Shown here in pieces: positions 23,219-30,994 of a stretch of DNA of 39,990 bases. Origin of the DNA: a virus. Under the pieces are notes generated by a model. That model searched no databases and was not told the origin of the DNA. It saw only the letters and a list, made by a program, of their open reading frames with translations. The stretch is from the IMG/VR virus record IMGVR_UViG_3300042465_003344, positions 1-39,990 of that record; one strand, written 5' to 3'. Position 1 is the stretch's first letter. Every line of letters begins with the position of its first letter. The translations under genes were made by a program, and so were the position numbers.

Positions 23219-25597
23219 CTATTCCTTGATAAAAGTTGGTTGATAATTTGCCATGTATTGCTTGCGCAATTCTTTTCGCAGCCCTGCTGCACGTTCCTTG
23301 AGTCCGGGTATCTTGTCCTCGTCCATCATGCTGGCGCCCCAGCTAGTGTCACTCGGTACGGGTACAGGAATCTCCCATTTGAACCAGTATTCCATAAGGT
23401 CTGATGCCCCCTCCATGCAAGCATGAAGCAAGGCCGCTGCCTCAAAGGCTACGCTGGCGTCAGCGTCTGAGTATACCGCATCGTGGACTTGGTTAACCAG
23501 CAGCGCCAGTCCTCCAAAGTTCTTCTCTCGGTAGAAGGCCCGGACACTGAGCCACATCGCGGCCTTAGCCCACTCACCGCCGCTGCCCTGCACAACGTAG
23601 TTCCTAATCTCAGTGGGCGAGAAGCTAGCGGTAATGCCCCGCTTGCACAGATACTCCGGGCTAGGCTGCTCGTTGTACGAGTACAACTTACCATCCGGGG
23701 TGCGGAAGAAGCTCTTGCCTAAGTGGCAGATAACTCCCGGCATGTCGGGGTGAGGTAGAGTACGCTCGGGCTTACGGTCACTCTTGATCTGGGCTGTGAT
23801 GTCCGTGTAGTACGCACTAATCTCTGGGTAGCGGGCATTGTCTGCTGCCCTAAGCGCTGCTACTTCCTCGATGGCCATGCCCGTCTTAGCTGCAATGGCG
23901 GGGTCCCCTGCACCGAAGGCAGACTGGAAGCTGTACTCCTTAGCCTTGGTCCGCTTATAGTCCCATGCCTTGTCGTACTTGTCACCCTTACACAGAGCGT
24001 ACACTTCCTCGTAAGGCATGTGCTCCTTGGCTGCTAGCTTAACGCAGTGCATGTCGAGGCCGGCCTGTAGGTCAGCGATCAACTGCTTGCACTTGGTAAG
24101 CACTGCCTGCACATAGACCTCAAGCGAACTAAAGTCAGACTGAATGATCTTGCCGTTGGGGAACCGGCTAGTGAACAAGGTCTTAACGTCGGACTTGTTA
24201 CCCTTAGGAATGTTCTGAAGGTTTGGGTCCGAGCTAGACAAGCGGGCAGTCACCGTGCTGCACATGTTCAGCTTGTGGTGAATGATGCCGTCCTCACCTA
24301 CTAGGGTAAGCATCCCCTTCTGCTTGCCGTCATCGTCCGTCGTGATGTAGTACGTGCCGAGGTCCTTGGACATAGACATCAGTGATGCATACGCCTTGAG
24401 GAAGGGCACACCACTGTCGGCTAGCTCTTCGATCACGCTACTGCTTGTGCTCCACACCCCGGGGTCAGCGCCAGCCCATGCTTTCTTGGGCTTAGTGTAA
24501 CCAGCAAAGGTATAGGGGCGCTTGACTAGCCTGCTCTTAGGCTTGCTGTAGTCATCAACCTTAACCTTCTTGGTCTTGTATTCGCCAGCATTCTTGCCAC
24601 CCTTAAAGGTAGCATACATTAGGTGGGCCTTGTCGTCGAATGGGTCAACGTTGGTAGTCATCCCGTCGTCTAGTACCCAGTGCTGCTCGTCCTTCTGGGC
24701 GTAGCAGTAGTCAGCCTGCCATGTACCATCAAAGCCCGGGGCTACCCATGTAGTAGTTCCATCTTTGTGGTCATACTCCCGGCAGTCATACTGCACAGTG
24801 CCCCCAAAGAACAACGCACTACGCTGCAAGGTACTACCCCAGTTGAAGTCAAAGGGCAGGTCAGCGGGCAGGTACTGCACAAGGCTAGCCGTTGCCTCGT
24901 CTACTGCGATCTTTAGTGCAGCAGCTAGCTCGATACCCTTAGCCTTGTCAACGTACATCCCGTTGCGCTCTGCCTCTACTGTAAACAGCAAGGCCCCCAT
25001 GTTGAGCAAGATGCTGTTAAGCTGGCCGCAATCCCGGGCTCTGGCTATCTGGGCCAGTGCAATTTTTTCAGTATTTTCTACGTCGCCTAACTGCCACTGC
25101 CCGTTCTCGTCGTTGCCCCCACACAGGTAGCGGGTAAGCAACTCGGGGTCTATGTCCGGGGTGTTGATACCCGCTGCCCATAGGGCCTTGACCTCATCAA
25201 CCTTGACGTTACCGCCGTAGCGGGGAGCAACCTCATCGAGGCTGAGCATCTGGTCCTTCTGGCCCATGCCGTTAAGCAGGTACTCAGCAAGCTGGCAGCA
25301 GTATAGGATGCCCCCGTCTGCAACGAACTTCATCCACGCCTGTAGATTAATCTCGTCTTGCAGTGCATGGAGAATGTCGAATTTACCGTTAAAGGTAATC
25401 ACCATCTTAGCATCAGCAAGGATAGGCACAAGCCAGCCCGCTGGTGGGCGCTGTTTACCGTAGTTAGCAGACTGCACCTCGCCGCCCTTGTGTTTCCAGC
25501 CGGCCATAACCACCCAGTTGTCGCTGTCGAAGGGGTTAGCCTTGCGCTTGAAGCTACTCGTAATGGTAGTCTCAAGATCGAGGGTTACGTAACTCAT
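23219..25597 (-). CDS. DNA polymerase, family A with 3'-5' exonuclease
   Basis: 792 residues from ATG 25597 (T7 gp5 has 704). Exonuclease domain: YVTLDLETTI and ITFNGKFDILHAL. Polymerase domain: motif A IIQSDFSSLEVYVQ with Asp488, motif B K-A-K-E-Y-S-F-Q-S-A-F-G-A-G, motif C LLVNQVHDAVYSDA with Asp706. The region near residues 255-400 is longer than in T7. The ATG overlaps the HNH gene stop (ATGA); an in-frame GTG at 25603 is a less likely start. It is the replicative enzyme of the phage. Confidence 0.97.
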   Translation of the reverse strand: MSYVTLDLETTITSSFKRKANPFDSDNWVVMAGWKHKGGEVQSANYGKQRPPAGWLVPILADAKMVITFNGKFDILHALQDEINLQAWMKFVADGGILYCCQLAEYLLNGMGQKDQMLSLDEVAPRYGGNVKVDEVKALWAAGINTPDIDPELLTRYLCGGNDENGQWQLGDVENTEKIALAQIARARDCGQLNSILLNMGALLFTVEAERNGMYVDKAKGIELAAALKIAVDEATASLVQYLPADLPFDFNWGSTLQRSALFFGGTVQYDCREYDHKDGTTTWVAPGFDGTWQADYCYAQKDEQHWVLDDGMTTNVDPFDDKAHLMYATFKGGKNAGEYKTKKVKVDDYSKPKSRLVKRPYTFAGYTKPKKAWAGADPGVWSTSSSVIEELADSGVPFLKAYASLMSMSKDLGTYYITTDDDGKQKGMLTLVGEDGIIHHKLNMCSTVTARLSSSDPNLQNIPKGNKSDVKTLFTSRFPNGKIIQSDFSSLEVYVQAVLTKCKQLIADLQAGLDMHCVKLAAKEHMPYEEVYALCKGDKYDKAWDYKRTKAKEYSFQSAFGAGDPAIAAKTGMAIEEVAALRAADNARYPEISAYYTDITAQIKSDRKPERTLPHPDMPGVICHLGKSFFRTPDGKLYSYNEQPSPEYLCKRGITASFSPTEIRNYVVQGSGGEWAKAAMWLSVRAFYREKNFGGLALLVNQVHDAVYSDADASVAFEAAALLHACMEGASDLMEYWFKWEIPVPVPSDTSWGASMMDEDKIPGLKERAAGLRKELRKQYMANYQPTFIKE

Positions 25598-25965
25598 GCC
25601 CACTGCCTTCCAGTTTTGATGTGGTGAATCATAGCGATTGATACACCATACTCTGCTGCTAGTAGCCGCAGGATTGTACCCGAAGCAAGGGCTACTTTAA
25701 TCGCCTCTGCCTCTAACCGCGTTAACTTGCGGTAGCGATGGCGCTCCTTCCGATCGTTAAGATTATCGCCTTGTGTGCCGTAGCTGAGATGGGCGGGGTT
25801 AACGCATAGCCTGTTATCACAGCTATGTCGTACGACCTGGCCGTCGGGGCACGGTCCTAGCGCAACGTGTGCTGCCCACCGATGCGCTAGCCACAGCACG
25901 CCGCCCCGCCTTACTTGACCGTAACCGTTGTTTTGTGTGGTGCCCGTGTGTAGGGTGCAGTCCAT
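25594..25965 (-). CDS. HNH homing-type endonuclease
   Basis: 123 residues. HNH core: VVRHSCDNRLCVNPAHLSYG followed by T-Q-G-D-N-L-N-D-R, the pattern of phage HNH_3-type endonucleases; the C-terminal part (RLLAAEYGVSIAMIHHIKTG) is a helix-turn-helix for DNA binding. It lies directly upstream of and overlapping the polymerase gene, a common insertion site for free-standing homing endonucleases in T7-like phages. It has a strong AAAGGAGG site and is the first gene after P5. Confidence 0.9.
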   Translation of the reverse strand: MDCTLHTGTTQNNGYGQVRRGGVLWLAHRWAAHVALGPCPDGQVVRHSCDNRLCVNPAHLSYGTQGDNLNDRKERHRYRKLTRLEAEAIKVALASGTILRLLAAEYGVSIAMIHHIKTGRQWA

Positions 25966-25990
25966 GATACCTCCTTTAATATGGATATTG

Positions 25991-26006
25991 TACTACAGGT
26001 ACTATA
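25991..26006 (-). promoter_or_regulatory. Phage RNA polymerase promoter motif P5
   Basis: Minus-strand TATAGTACCTGTAGTA between two genes, 26 bases before the HNH gene. It belongs to the CTGTA variant of the motif. It would drive HNH, DNA polymerase and ssDNA-binding genes. Confidence 0.7.
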
Positions 26007-26032
26007 AACTTCCGTATCCCAAGTGCAGTACG

Positions 26033-26326
26033 TCATCCAAGCCACTCCATATTAGGGGACTGTGAGCGCAGGCGCTCGGCCCTACGTTGCACATACTTTT
26101 CCAGTTGGGCCGGCGTCAGCACATAGACTTGTAAGTGGTACTCATACGAGTAACCTTTGTCGGTTTTGATAATAGCATCCTGTGCCAACGTACAAGCAAA
26201 CTGCTCAACCAACCTACTACGGACCATTGAACCTATCAACTTGTCGTCAACCAGACCCGACTTATTTACCATAGCTACGCCACCGTAGATGTTCAGCTTG
26301 GCCTCAGTGTCATGCGAGAAGCTCAT
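26033..26326 (-). CDS. Hypothetical protein in the replication cluster
   Basis: 97 residues from ATG 26326, which overlaps the previous stop (ATGA). It begins MSFSHDTEAKLNIYGGVAMV and continues with a mixed alpha/beta pattern (YEYHLQVYVLTPAQLEKYV) and a basic C-terminal helix. A longer frame to 26365 is less likely. No family recognised. Confidence 0.65.
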   Translation of the reverse strand: MSFSHDTEAKLNIYGGVAMVNKSGLVDDKLIGSMVRSRLVEQFACTLAQDAIIKTDKGYSYEYHLQVYVLTPAQLEKYVQRRAERLRSQSPNMEWLG

Positions 26327-26526
26327 TCTGGTAACTCCTCGTAGTGGTGATACCCTTCGATGCATCCCTCTGCTGGGCCATCGCTAAACTGTTCGCCATC
26401 CCAGTCCTCGTTGTCGCACCGGTGTCGCTGATCGTTCTTGAACACGCACTGAGCGCAGCTGGGGCTAGCGTCAACATCATCCGGCACAACCGCATAGGTC
26501 TTGCCCATAAACTTAACTGTAATCAT
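26323..26526 (-). CDS. Small cysteine-containing protein after the helicase
   Basis: 67 residues, overlapping the helicase stop by 4 bp. It begins with a beta segment (MITVKFMGKTYAVVPDD), then has C-A-Q-C, another Cys eight residues later and a fourth Cys near the end, arranged like a small zinc site, in an acidic context (CDNEDWDGEQFSDGPAEGC). Short Cys-rich proteins of this form are frequent in phage replication clusters. Function unknown. Confidence 0.65.
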   Translation of the reverse strand: MITVKFMGKTYAVVPDDVDASPSCAQCVFKNDQRHRCDNEDWDGEQFSDGPAEGCIEGYHHYEELPE

Positions 26527-27770
26527 GCTTCTTGCTCCTTGTATCTGCCACGTTGTGAATCGAAGAACACCTCTTGCGAGGGGCTACCCCTCTTGCCGGT
26601 ACGCACGCGCTTGTTCTTAGTTGTTCCGATATACCGGCTGTTCTCCAGCACGGGGTCGTTAAGAGCGCCGAGTGTAATGATGACATCTGCCGCCCCTTGC
26701 TTACCAGTTTTACTATCCTTGAGCTGGGGTAAGGTGGGATAACTAGCGCCATCCCCATCAGCACTAATCTGCGAGGTTGCCATAACAGCGCAGTCATGCT
26801 TGACACCCATGAGACGAGCCCACTGGTACATGGCTTCCAATAGCTGATCTGTTCGTTGTCCATTGTTGTTAGTCTCGCCCCCAAACTTGATGTTGTCTAC
26901 CATATCGAAGAGCACAACGGCGGGGTTATGCGCCTTCATGATGTCCTCTACCTCGTGGTTCCAAAGATCATGGATGTCAAAGACACGCAGCGCCCCGGGC
27001 CTACCGCCTAGAGCGGCGGCATACTGCTGGCGCACCTGTGTCTTGTACTTCTCGAAGCCTGCGCTAGCGGGCTCGTTGCTAAGGCGCACTAAGTCCTCGG
27101 TCGTAGCATTAAGCGCAGCTTGAAAGTTACGCATGATGATCTTCTTACCCGGGCCCTCGTTGTTGAACCACAAGATGCTACGGTTCTCGCCGGGGTACAC
27201 CTCGTCAAGCTGTGCTGCCATGAACGTAAGCTCTGAGGCACAGAAGGTAGTCTTACCCTTGTCGGGGCGGGCAGCAATGACAACAAAGTCCCCCCCTCGT
27301 AGGGGCTTAATGTGCCTGTTAAGGCAGGGCAACCGCCAGTGCAGCCCGGTGTCATTCTCCTCTGCCTTAAGCAAGTCCTCAATAGGGTCAAGCACTTGGG
27401 GGTTCTTAACCTTGCGGTCCACCTGTTGCTCGAAGCGCTCAACGCTGTTGCGTAGTTCCTTGTACAGATCAAGCTCGTCCCCGTTGTTCCACTTCTCAAG
27501 CAAGCTAGTAACACGGGCCGCTGTATCAGCAGCAATGAGGCGCTCCATTAGGCCAGCCTCTAGCTCGGGGCTAACATCATCCATGCTCTTGCTTATGATG
27601 GCGGAGTACAGTCCGAAGGCTTCGTCCTTCATGTTAGGGTGGCGGAAGCCACGATACCAAGTCAAAAACGGCCCATGCTCTACGCGCTTAGCGTCAGGGA
27701 ACTCCCGAAAGAATACCCCGAAGTCGTCGAGTAGCTCGGTTGATAAGGGTTGAAGCGCACCCTTAGGCAC
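26523..27770 (-). CDS. Replicative DNA helicase, DnaB/gp4 C-terminal type
   Basis: 415 residues counted from the GTG at 27770. RecA-type core: Walker A V-V-I-A-A-R-P-D-K-G-K-T-T with Lys173, a Walker B strand PAVVLFDMVDNI, H-D-C-A-V-M-A-T-S-Q-I-S-A-D and a C-terminal arginine-rich segment. There is no primase domain, which is a separate gene (29149-29943), unlike T7 gp4. The true start is doubtful: the frame is open and protein-like for 28 further codons upstream to 27854 but contains no ATG, GTG or TTG, while the GTG has no ribosome binding site. The strand unwinds DNA ahead of the polymerase. Confidence 0.93.
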   Translation of the reverse strand: MPKGALQPLSTELLDDFGVFFREFPDAKRVEHGPFLTWYRGFRHPNMKDEAFGLYSAIISKSMDDVSPELEAGLMERLIAADTAARVTSLLEKWNNGDELDLYKELRNSVERFEQQVDRKVKNPQVLDPIEDLLKAEENDTGLHWRLPCLNRHIKPLRGGDFVVIAARPDKGKTTFCASELTFMAAQLDEVYPGENRSILWFNNEGPGKKIIMRNFQAALNATTEDLVRLSNEPASAGFEKYKTQVRQQYAAALGGRPGALRVFDIHDLWNHEVEDIMKAHNPAVVLFDMVDNIKFGGETNNNGQRTDQLLEAMYQWARLMGVKHDCAVMATSQISADGDGASYPTLPQLKDSKTGKQGAADVIITLGALNDPVLENSRYIGTTKNKRVRTGKRGSPSQEVFFDSQRGRYKEQEA

Positions 27771-27823
27771 GCTGCGCCGTAGTCTGTCGTACCGTTCGCG
27801 GTACTTGAGTAGCCGTAAGGCTG

Positions 27824-27979
27824 TTATGTCGAGTGAGATAGCTGATTCTCCCAGTTAGCGTATGCCTCGCGAGGCGTGACACCGCGCCCTACGGGCTGGC
27901 ATTCAGGCCCGCCTATCAATATGGCACATACCCATACGCCGTTGCCCCAAGAACTCAACCAGATGCGGGGCTTATTCAT
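27824..27979 (-). CDS. Small hypothetical protein upstream of helicase
   Basis: 51 residues from ATG 27979, which overlaps the stop of the previous gene (ATGAATAA). The sequence begins MNKPRIWLSSWGNGVWVCAI and ends with T-P-R-E-A-Y-A-N-W-E-N-Q, resembling small phage proteins with a W-x-C strand and an A-Y-x-x-W helix. Function unknown. Its end overlaps the open upstream part of the helicase frame. Confidence 0.6.
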   Translation of the reverse strand: MNKPRIWLSSWGNGVWVCAILIGGPECQPVGRGVTPREAYANWENQLSHST

Positions 27980-28514
27980 GGTTATCCTCTGCTGTGTACA
28001 ACACCCACACAATCTGCCCACTACGGGTACGGTTTGTGTTCATGATAGCTGGCGGTGACTTTTGATAAGGCGACCCACCCCAGCGACTAAGCTCAGCAAA
28101 GCGCGGGGTCACGCTGTTAAGACGAAGGCCCGAATATTCTGCAATCTCTTGCCCGGTTAGGCCAGTCTTGTACTTGTCAAGCAACTCAAGAATCACATCC
28201 TTGATGCTGGCTTTCTTGGGCTTAATAGATACCGCCGCTGCTACGCTAGTCGGAGCGTCGTTAGTTTTGTGGTTAGTGGTGGGCGGCACTAGCTTAAAGT
28301 ACTCCGCGTTGTGCCACTCACTGTCAGAGCACTGCGCAGCAACACTACCGTCATCGCGGCGTAGGTCTACTAACGTAAACCACTGTTGACCGGCCTGTCG
28401 CCACATCTTGATATTGCTAACCGTGCCTGTATCGCCCTCGTACACAATCCAACCATCTCCAGCGTTAAACGTACCGGTGCGCTCAACGCGGTCACCTACT
28501 TTAAATGTCATCAT
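27972..28514 (-). CDS. Hypothetical protein with KOW/SH3-like and winged-helix parts
   Basis: 180 residues. Residues 1-75 look like a small beta-barrel (FKVGDRVERTGTF, then Y-E-G-D-T-G-T-V-S-N-I). Residues about 100-180 look like a winged helix: KDVILELLDKYKTGLTGQEI, then S-V-T-P-R-F-A-E-L as recognition helix, and an R-S-G-Q-I-V-W-V-L wing. The two are joined by a Thr/Pro/Ala linker. The latter part is like phage proteins that bind DNA or control replication. ATG 28514 has AAGGAATAACT upstream. Confidence 0.7.
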   Translation of the reverse strand: MMTFKVGDRVERTGTFNAGDGWIVYEGDTGTVSNIKMWRQAGQQWFTLVDLRRDDGSVAAQCSDSEWHNAEYFKLVPPTTNHKTNDAPTSVAAAVSIKPKKASIKDVILELLDKYKTGLTGQEIAEYSGLRLNSVTPRFAELSRWGGSPYQKSPPAIMNTNRTRSGQIVWVLYTAEDNHE

Positions 28515-28516
28515 AG

Positions 28517-29152
28517 TTATTCCTTGGTGGCTGTACAGATTTCGAGTAGACGGGCAGCTTGGGCGCTACGGGCGGCGCTACGGGCGGCGCTACGGGCGGC
28601 GCTATCGGCGGCGCTATAGGCGGCGCTATCGGCAGCGCTATAGGCGGCGCTATCGGCAGCGCTACGGGCGGCGCTATCGGCGGCGCTATAGGCGGCGCTA
28701 TCGGCAGCGCTACGGGCGGCGCTATCGGCGGCGCTATAGGCGGCGCTATCGGCAGCGCTATAGGCGGCGCTATCGGCAGCGCTACGGGCGGCGCTATCGG
28801 CGGCGCTATAGGCGGCGCTACGGGCGGCGCTATAGGCGGCGCTAAGCTGTGTTTGTGTAGCCTTGCCGTTTGCAAATGCTTCTGCGACCCGTAGTGCAGC
28901 AATACTTCTTGGGTCGGTTAGTAAATGCTCTACCTGCCTAGTACACCACACCGCGAATAGGCGTATTTCCCGATCATGCCCCTGTACGGCGCACAGGCTC
29001 CAGATAGCATCGTCTAGGCCGTTGCTTTCCAGAATGGTTGCGATTGACAGTGGCTCATTGTCGGCCTTAGTCTTGCCTAAGTGGGTGAGCAAGGTTTTCC
29101 AGCCGCTTTCACAGGGACCTTGTCTCCGAATCTCGTTAAGTGTTGTCATCAT
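28517..29152 (-). CDS. Alanine-rich SAAx-repeat protein
   Basis: 211 residues. The N-terminal 105 residues form a conserved phage domain (GPCESGWKTLLTHLGKTKAD, then E-S-N-G-L-D-D-A-I-W and R-E-I-R-L-F-A-V). The rest is 23 or so copies of the tetrapeptide S-A-A-x with x = Y, R or D, where D occupies nearly every second position, encoded by a 12-bp tandem repeat. Such a helix would carry i/i+4 Arg-Asp or Tyr-Asp pairs and could form a long single helix. Alanine-rich repeats after this N-terminal domain occur in several phages, with unknown function. The start overlaps the primase stop (ATGA). Confidence 0.8.
   Translation of the reverse strand: MMTTLNEIRRQGPCESGWKTLLTHLGKTKADNEPLSIATILESNGLDDAIWSLCAVQGHDREIRLFAVWCTRQVEHLLTDPRSIAALRVAEAFANGKATQTQLSAAYSAARSAAYSAADSAARSAADSAAYSAADSAAYSAADSAARSAADSAAYSAADSAARSAADSAAYSAADSAAYSAADSAARSAARSAARSAQAARLLEICTATKE
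28561..28851 (-). repeat. 12-bp tandem repeat array in coding sequence
   Basis: About 24 tandem copies of a 12-bp unit (plus strand GGCGGCGCTAYN with variants) remain in frame. A 48-bp higher-order unit occurs twice in succession (about 28659-28754) and again in part downstream. It is a coding minisatellite, open in several frames because the unit length is a multiple of three. Confidence 0.9.
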
Positions 29153-29943
29153 GCTAATAACTCCTTGATCTGTTGTCTATGAACTAGCTTAGGGTCAACG
29201 GCACTACGTATATCCCTAGCTACCAGGCCCGCGCCTCGTAAAGCAGCGAGCACTTTCTTAGCGGCCCGCCTACCGGGTGGGTCTGGGTCTAGCCACACGT
29301 TGACCCTACAGTTGCGCTTGACTAGCGATGCCAGTGTATACTGGCTTATGTTCGTCCCAAGCAGGGACCACCCCTCAGCGACTAGCCCCACCTTGTACGC
29401 ACTCAGCAAGTCCTCGGTAAGAGTAACGTCCCGAGCACTACCGTACATAGGGATTACCCCTGCCTTGTCAACCATCGGGGCCATGTATTTCGGCTGGCGG
29501 TTGTCCACGGCCCGTGCCTGCCAGAACAGAAGGCCCCCAGAAGGGCTCAGAACGGGCAGCACGACGCGATTCGTGGGTGGGTGGTAGTATGCCCCCAGTT
29601 TGGGCAGATCGGCCCTACAGAGGCCCGCTTTCAAGAGCCATAGTCGGCATGGCGGGGGCCATTCGTCCCACATCCGCACCTGAGGGCCGGGAAGGGCTAT
29701 AGAAGCCTGCATCTGGGCATCGGCTGCACACTGCCTGCCTAGGCGCTCAAGACGCACTGTGAGGGGTTCTGGTGCGGCTGGGAGCCATCCTGATTCGTTG
29801 CACCTGAAACAGAAGGCGTTCAGGCCCTTCTCGTCCCGGCGCACGGTCAGGGTACGCCCACCGCCGCAGTCGTGGTCTGTTCTAACCCGCCCACCTAAAG
29901 GCAGGCCATCGGCCTTGTCCTTCCAAGAGGCCGGGCTTAGCAT
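29149..29943 (-). CDS. DNA primase (zinc-binding plus TOPRIM)
   Basis: 264 residues. N-terminal zinc site: D-H-D-C-G-G-G-R-T-L-T-V and NAFCFRCNESGW, as in T7 gp4 primase. TOPRIM part: A-R-D-V-T-L-T-E-D-L-L-S-A-Y-K-V with the catalytic Glu, and VNVWLDPDPPGRRAAKKV with the D-x-D. It makes RNA primers for lagging-strand synthesis. It is shorter than the T7 primase half and is separated from the helicase by three genes. Its ATG shares a base with the stop of the small gene before it. Confidence 0.92.
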   Translation of the reverse strand: MLSPASWKDKADGLPLGGRVRTDHDCGGGRTLTVRRDEKGLNAFCFRCNESGWLPAAPEPLTVRLERLGRQCAADAQMQASIALPGPQVRMWDEWPPPCRLWLLKAGLCRADLPKLGAYYHPPTNRVVLPVLSPSGGLLFWQARAVDNRQPKYMAPMVDKAGVIPMYGSARDVTLTEDLLSAYKVGLVAEGWSLLGTNISQYTLASLVKRNCRVNVWLDPDPPGRRAAKKVLAALRGAGLVARDIRSAVDPKLVHRQQIKELLA

Positions 29944-30107
29944 TAGCTAAACAGTTTGCGGAAGAAAGCCTTAGCCTTAGCCCACCCGCCGCCCATAAAG
30001 CGGGGCTGGGTAAGCTCGGGCAAGTAACCCCCACGGGCCATCAAGCGATGCACGAGTGGGCGGCTAAAGCTGCTGTAACTAACGGACGGGGTTTTGCGCT
30101 TATTCAT
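29943..30107 (-). CDS. Small basic protein before primase
   Basis: 54 residues from ATG 30107 to a TAA overlapping the primase ATG (TAATG). The composition is strongly basic (MNKRKTPSVSYSSFSRP and WAKAKAFFRKLFS), with a glycine-rich middle. The last 14 residues could form an amphipathic helix. A tight coupling to primase and absence of any other frame here support it. Function unknown. Confidence 0.65.
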   Translation of the reverse strand: MNKRKTPSVSYSSFSRPLVHRLMARGGYLPELTQPRFMGGGWAKAKAFFRKLFS

Positions 30108-30131
30108 AATCAATCCTTAAGTCCTACGGGA

Positions 30132-30176
30132 TGTAGGCCAAAGGCCGCACCTTGTGAGCACGGCCTTCAGTCTATA
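30132..30176 (-). promoter_or_regulatory. Structured RNA element, copy 2 (likely processing site)
   Basis: It has the same architecture as the element after the capsid gene: outer stem GTAGGC/GTCTAT, 4/4 internal loop, inner stem GGCCG/CGGCC and a 13-nt loop (CACCTTGTGAGCA) identical at 11 of 13 positions. Two inner pairs differ by compensation (T-A to C-G and A-T to G-C). It lies 16 bases after the stop of the gene at 30192. Confidence 0.7.
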
Positions 30177-30191
30177 ACCTAGAGGTTACGA

Positions 30192-30605
30192 TTACTCAGC
30201 GTCGTTACCGTCAACGATAGCCGCTGGGTAGATCACGATGAACTCAGCATCGAAGCCTTCGCCCACTTGGACCTTGATCTGTGCAGGAAGGGCCTTGCCA
30301 TCCGCCTCAGTCTTGGGCTTAACGGCCACAACAACACCGACACGTTGTGTAGGCTCAGTCGTAGCAGTGCGGCGACCATGCACAAAGGTGACGTTATCAC
30401 CAACAGCGGGCAGCACGACGACCTTAGCGGTCTTGGGTGCAGACACGATGTCGTTCTCGATGTTGTAACGCTGCTCTTGGAGCTTGGTAATCTTGGCATC
30501 AATCACAGCAATACGCTCAGCCTTGGTAGGCGCTGCCTTGACAATCACCTCAGCGGTGTTGGCGATAGAAGAAGAATTGTCCAAAGAGTCGTTGAAGTCG
30601 GTCAT
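30192..30605 (-). CDS. Hypothetical protein with coiled coil and SH3-like domain
   Basis: 137 residues. A Ser/Asn-rich start is followed by a helix (KAERIAVIDAKITKLQEQRY) and a beta-rich domain (P-A-V-G-D-N-V-T-F-V-H-G, then R-V-G-V-V-V-A-V-K and E-F-I-V-I-Y-P). Codon choice and flanking RNA hairpins on both sides resemble those of highly expressed genes. No family recognised; the form suggests a nucleic-acid-binding or virion-associated accessory protein. Confidence 0.7.
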   Translation of the reverse strand: MTDFNDSLDNSSSIANTAEVIVKAAPTKAERIAVIDAKITKLQEQRYNIENDIVSAPKTAKVVVLPAVGDNVTFVHGRRTATTEPTQRVGVVVAVKPKTEADGKALPAQIKVQVGEGFDAEFIVIYPAAIVDGNDAE

Positions 30606-30668
30606 AAAGTTTCCTAGTTACGTTAAACGGTATAGCCAAGACGGCATTTACCGGGTGCGGAGTTGCAC

Positions 30669-30700
30669 CTAGAAAGGCACTCGTTAGAATGCCCGACTAG
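30669..30700 (-). promoter_or_regulatory. RNA hairpin, possible divergent copy 3 of the processing element
   Basis: Outer CTAG/CTAG, symmetric 3/3 internal loop, inner GGCA/TGCC and a 10-nt loop (CTCGTTAGAA) that resembles a shortened form of the loop in copies 1 and 2. It follows directly on the stop codon of the gene ending at 30701. Confidence 0.45.
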
Positions 30701-30994
30701 CTACATTTGCAGGGATTTGGTTACGGGATTAAACCTAGGGCGGCCCTTAACCCATTTGTCGTGGCCCTCTGTTATCTCGTGCTGTAGGATGGTGTATAGG
30801 TACTTACTTTCGTAGTGTTGATACGGGCTGCCAAGAGAGCCGCACAGCGTCTCGTTAGTCGTAAGGTTCTCAATCACGTACAACGTAGGATGACCATAGC
30901 CCACTACAGCAAGTGGATAATGCTCGCCCACACTATGATTCTGCAAGCCCTTGTGCTCAGCGTGGTGCCCCGTGGGTTGGATTAACTCATTCAT
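30701..30994 (-). CDS. Hypothetical early protein
   Basis: 97 residues from ATG 30994, overlapping the previous stop by 8 bp. Histidine-rich first part (QPTGHHAEHKGLQNHSVGEH), then beta segments (PLAVVGYGHPTLYVIENL) and a basic end (WVKGRPRF). A longer frame to 31126 would overlap the neighbour completely and is rejected. Function unknown. Confidence 0.6.
   Translation of the reverse strand: MNELIQPTGHHAEHKGLQNHSVGEHYPLAVVGYGHPTLYVIENLTTNETLCGSLGSPYQHYESKYLYTILQHEITEGHDKWVKGRPRFNPVTKSLQM

Noticed and set aside
28561-28851. Possible CRISPR array
   Set aside because: The units are 12 bp, directly adjacent and in frame; there are no spacers.
28408-28902. Open frames in several phases through the repeat array, including Gly/Ala and Arg/Tyr-rich peptides
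   Set aside because: They arise because the repeat unit is 12 bp and lacks stops in most frames. Only the 28517-29152 frame has a conserved non-repeat domain and coupling to primase.
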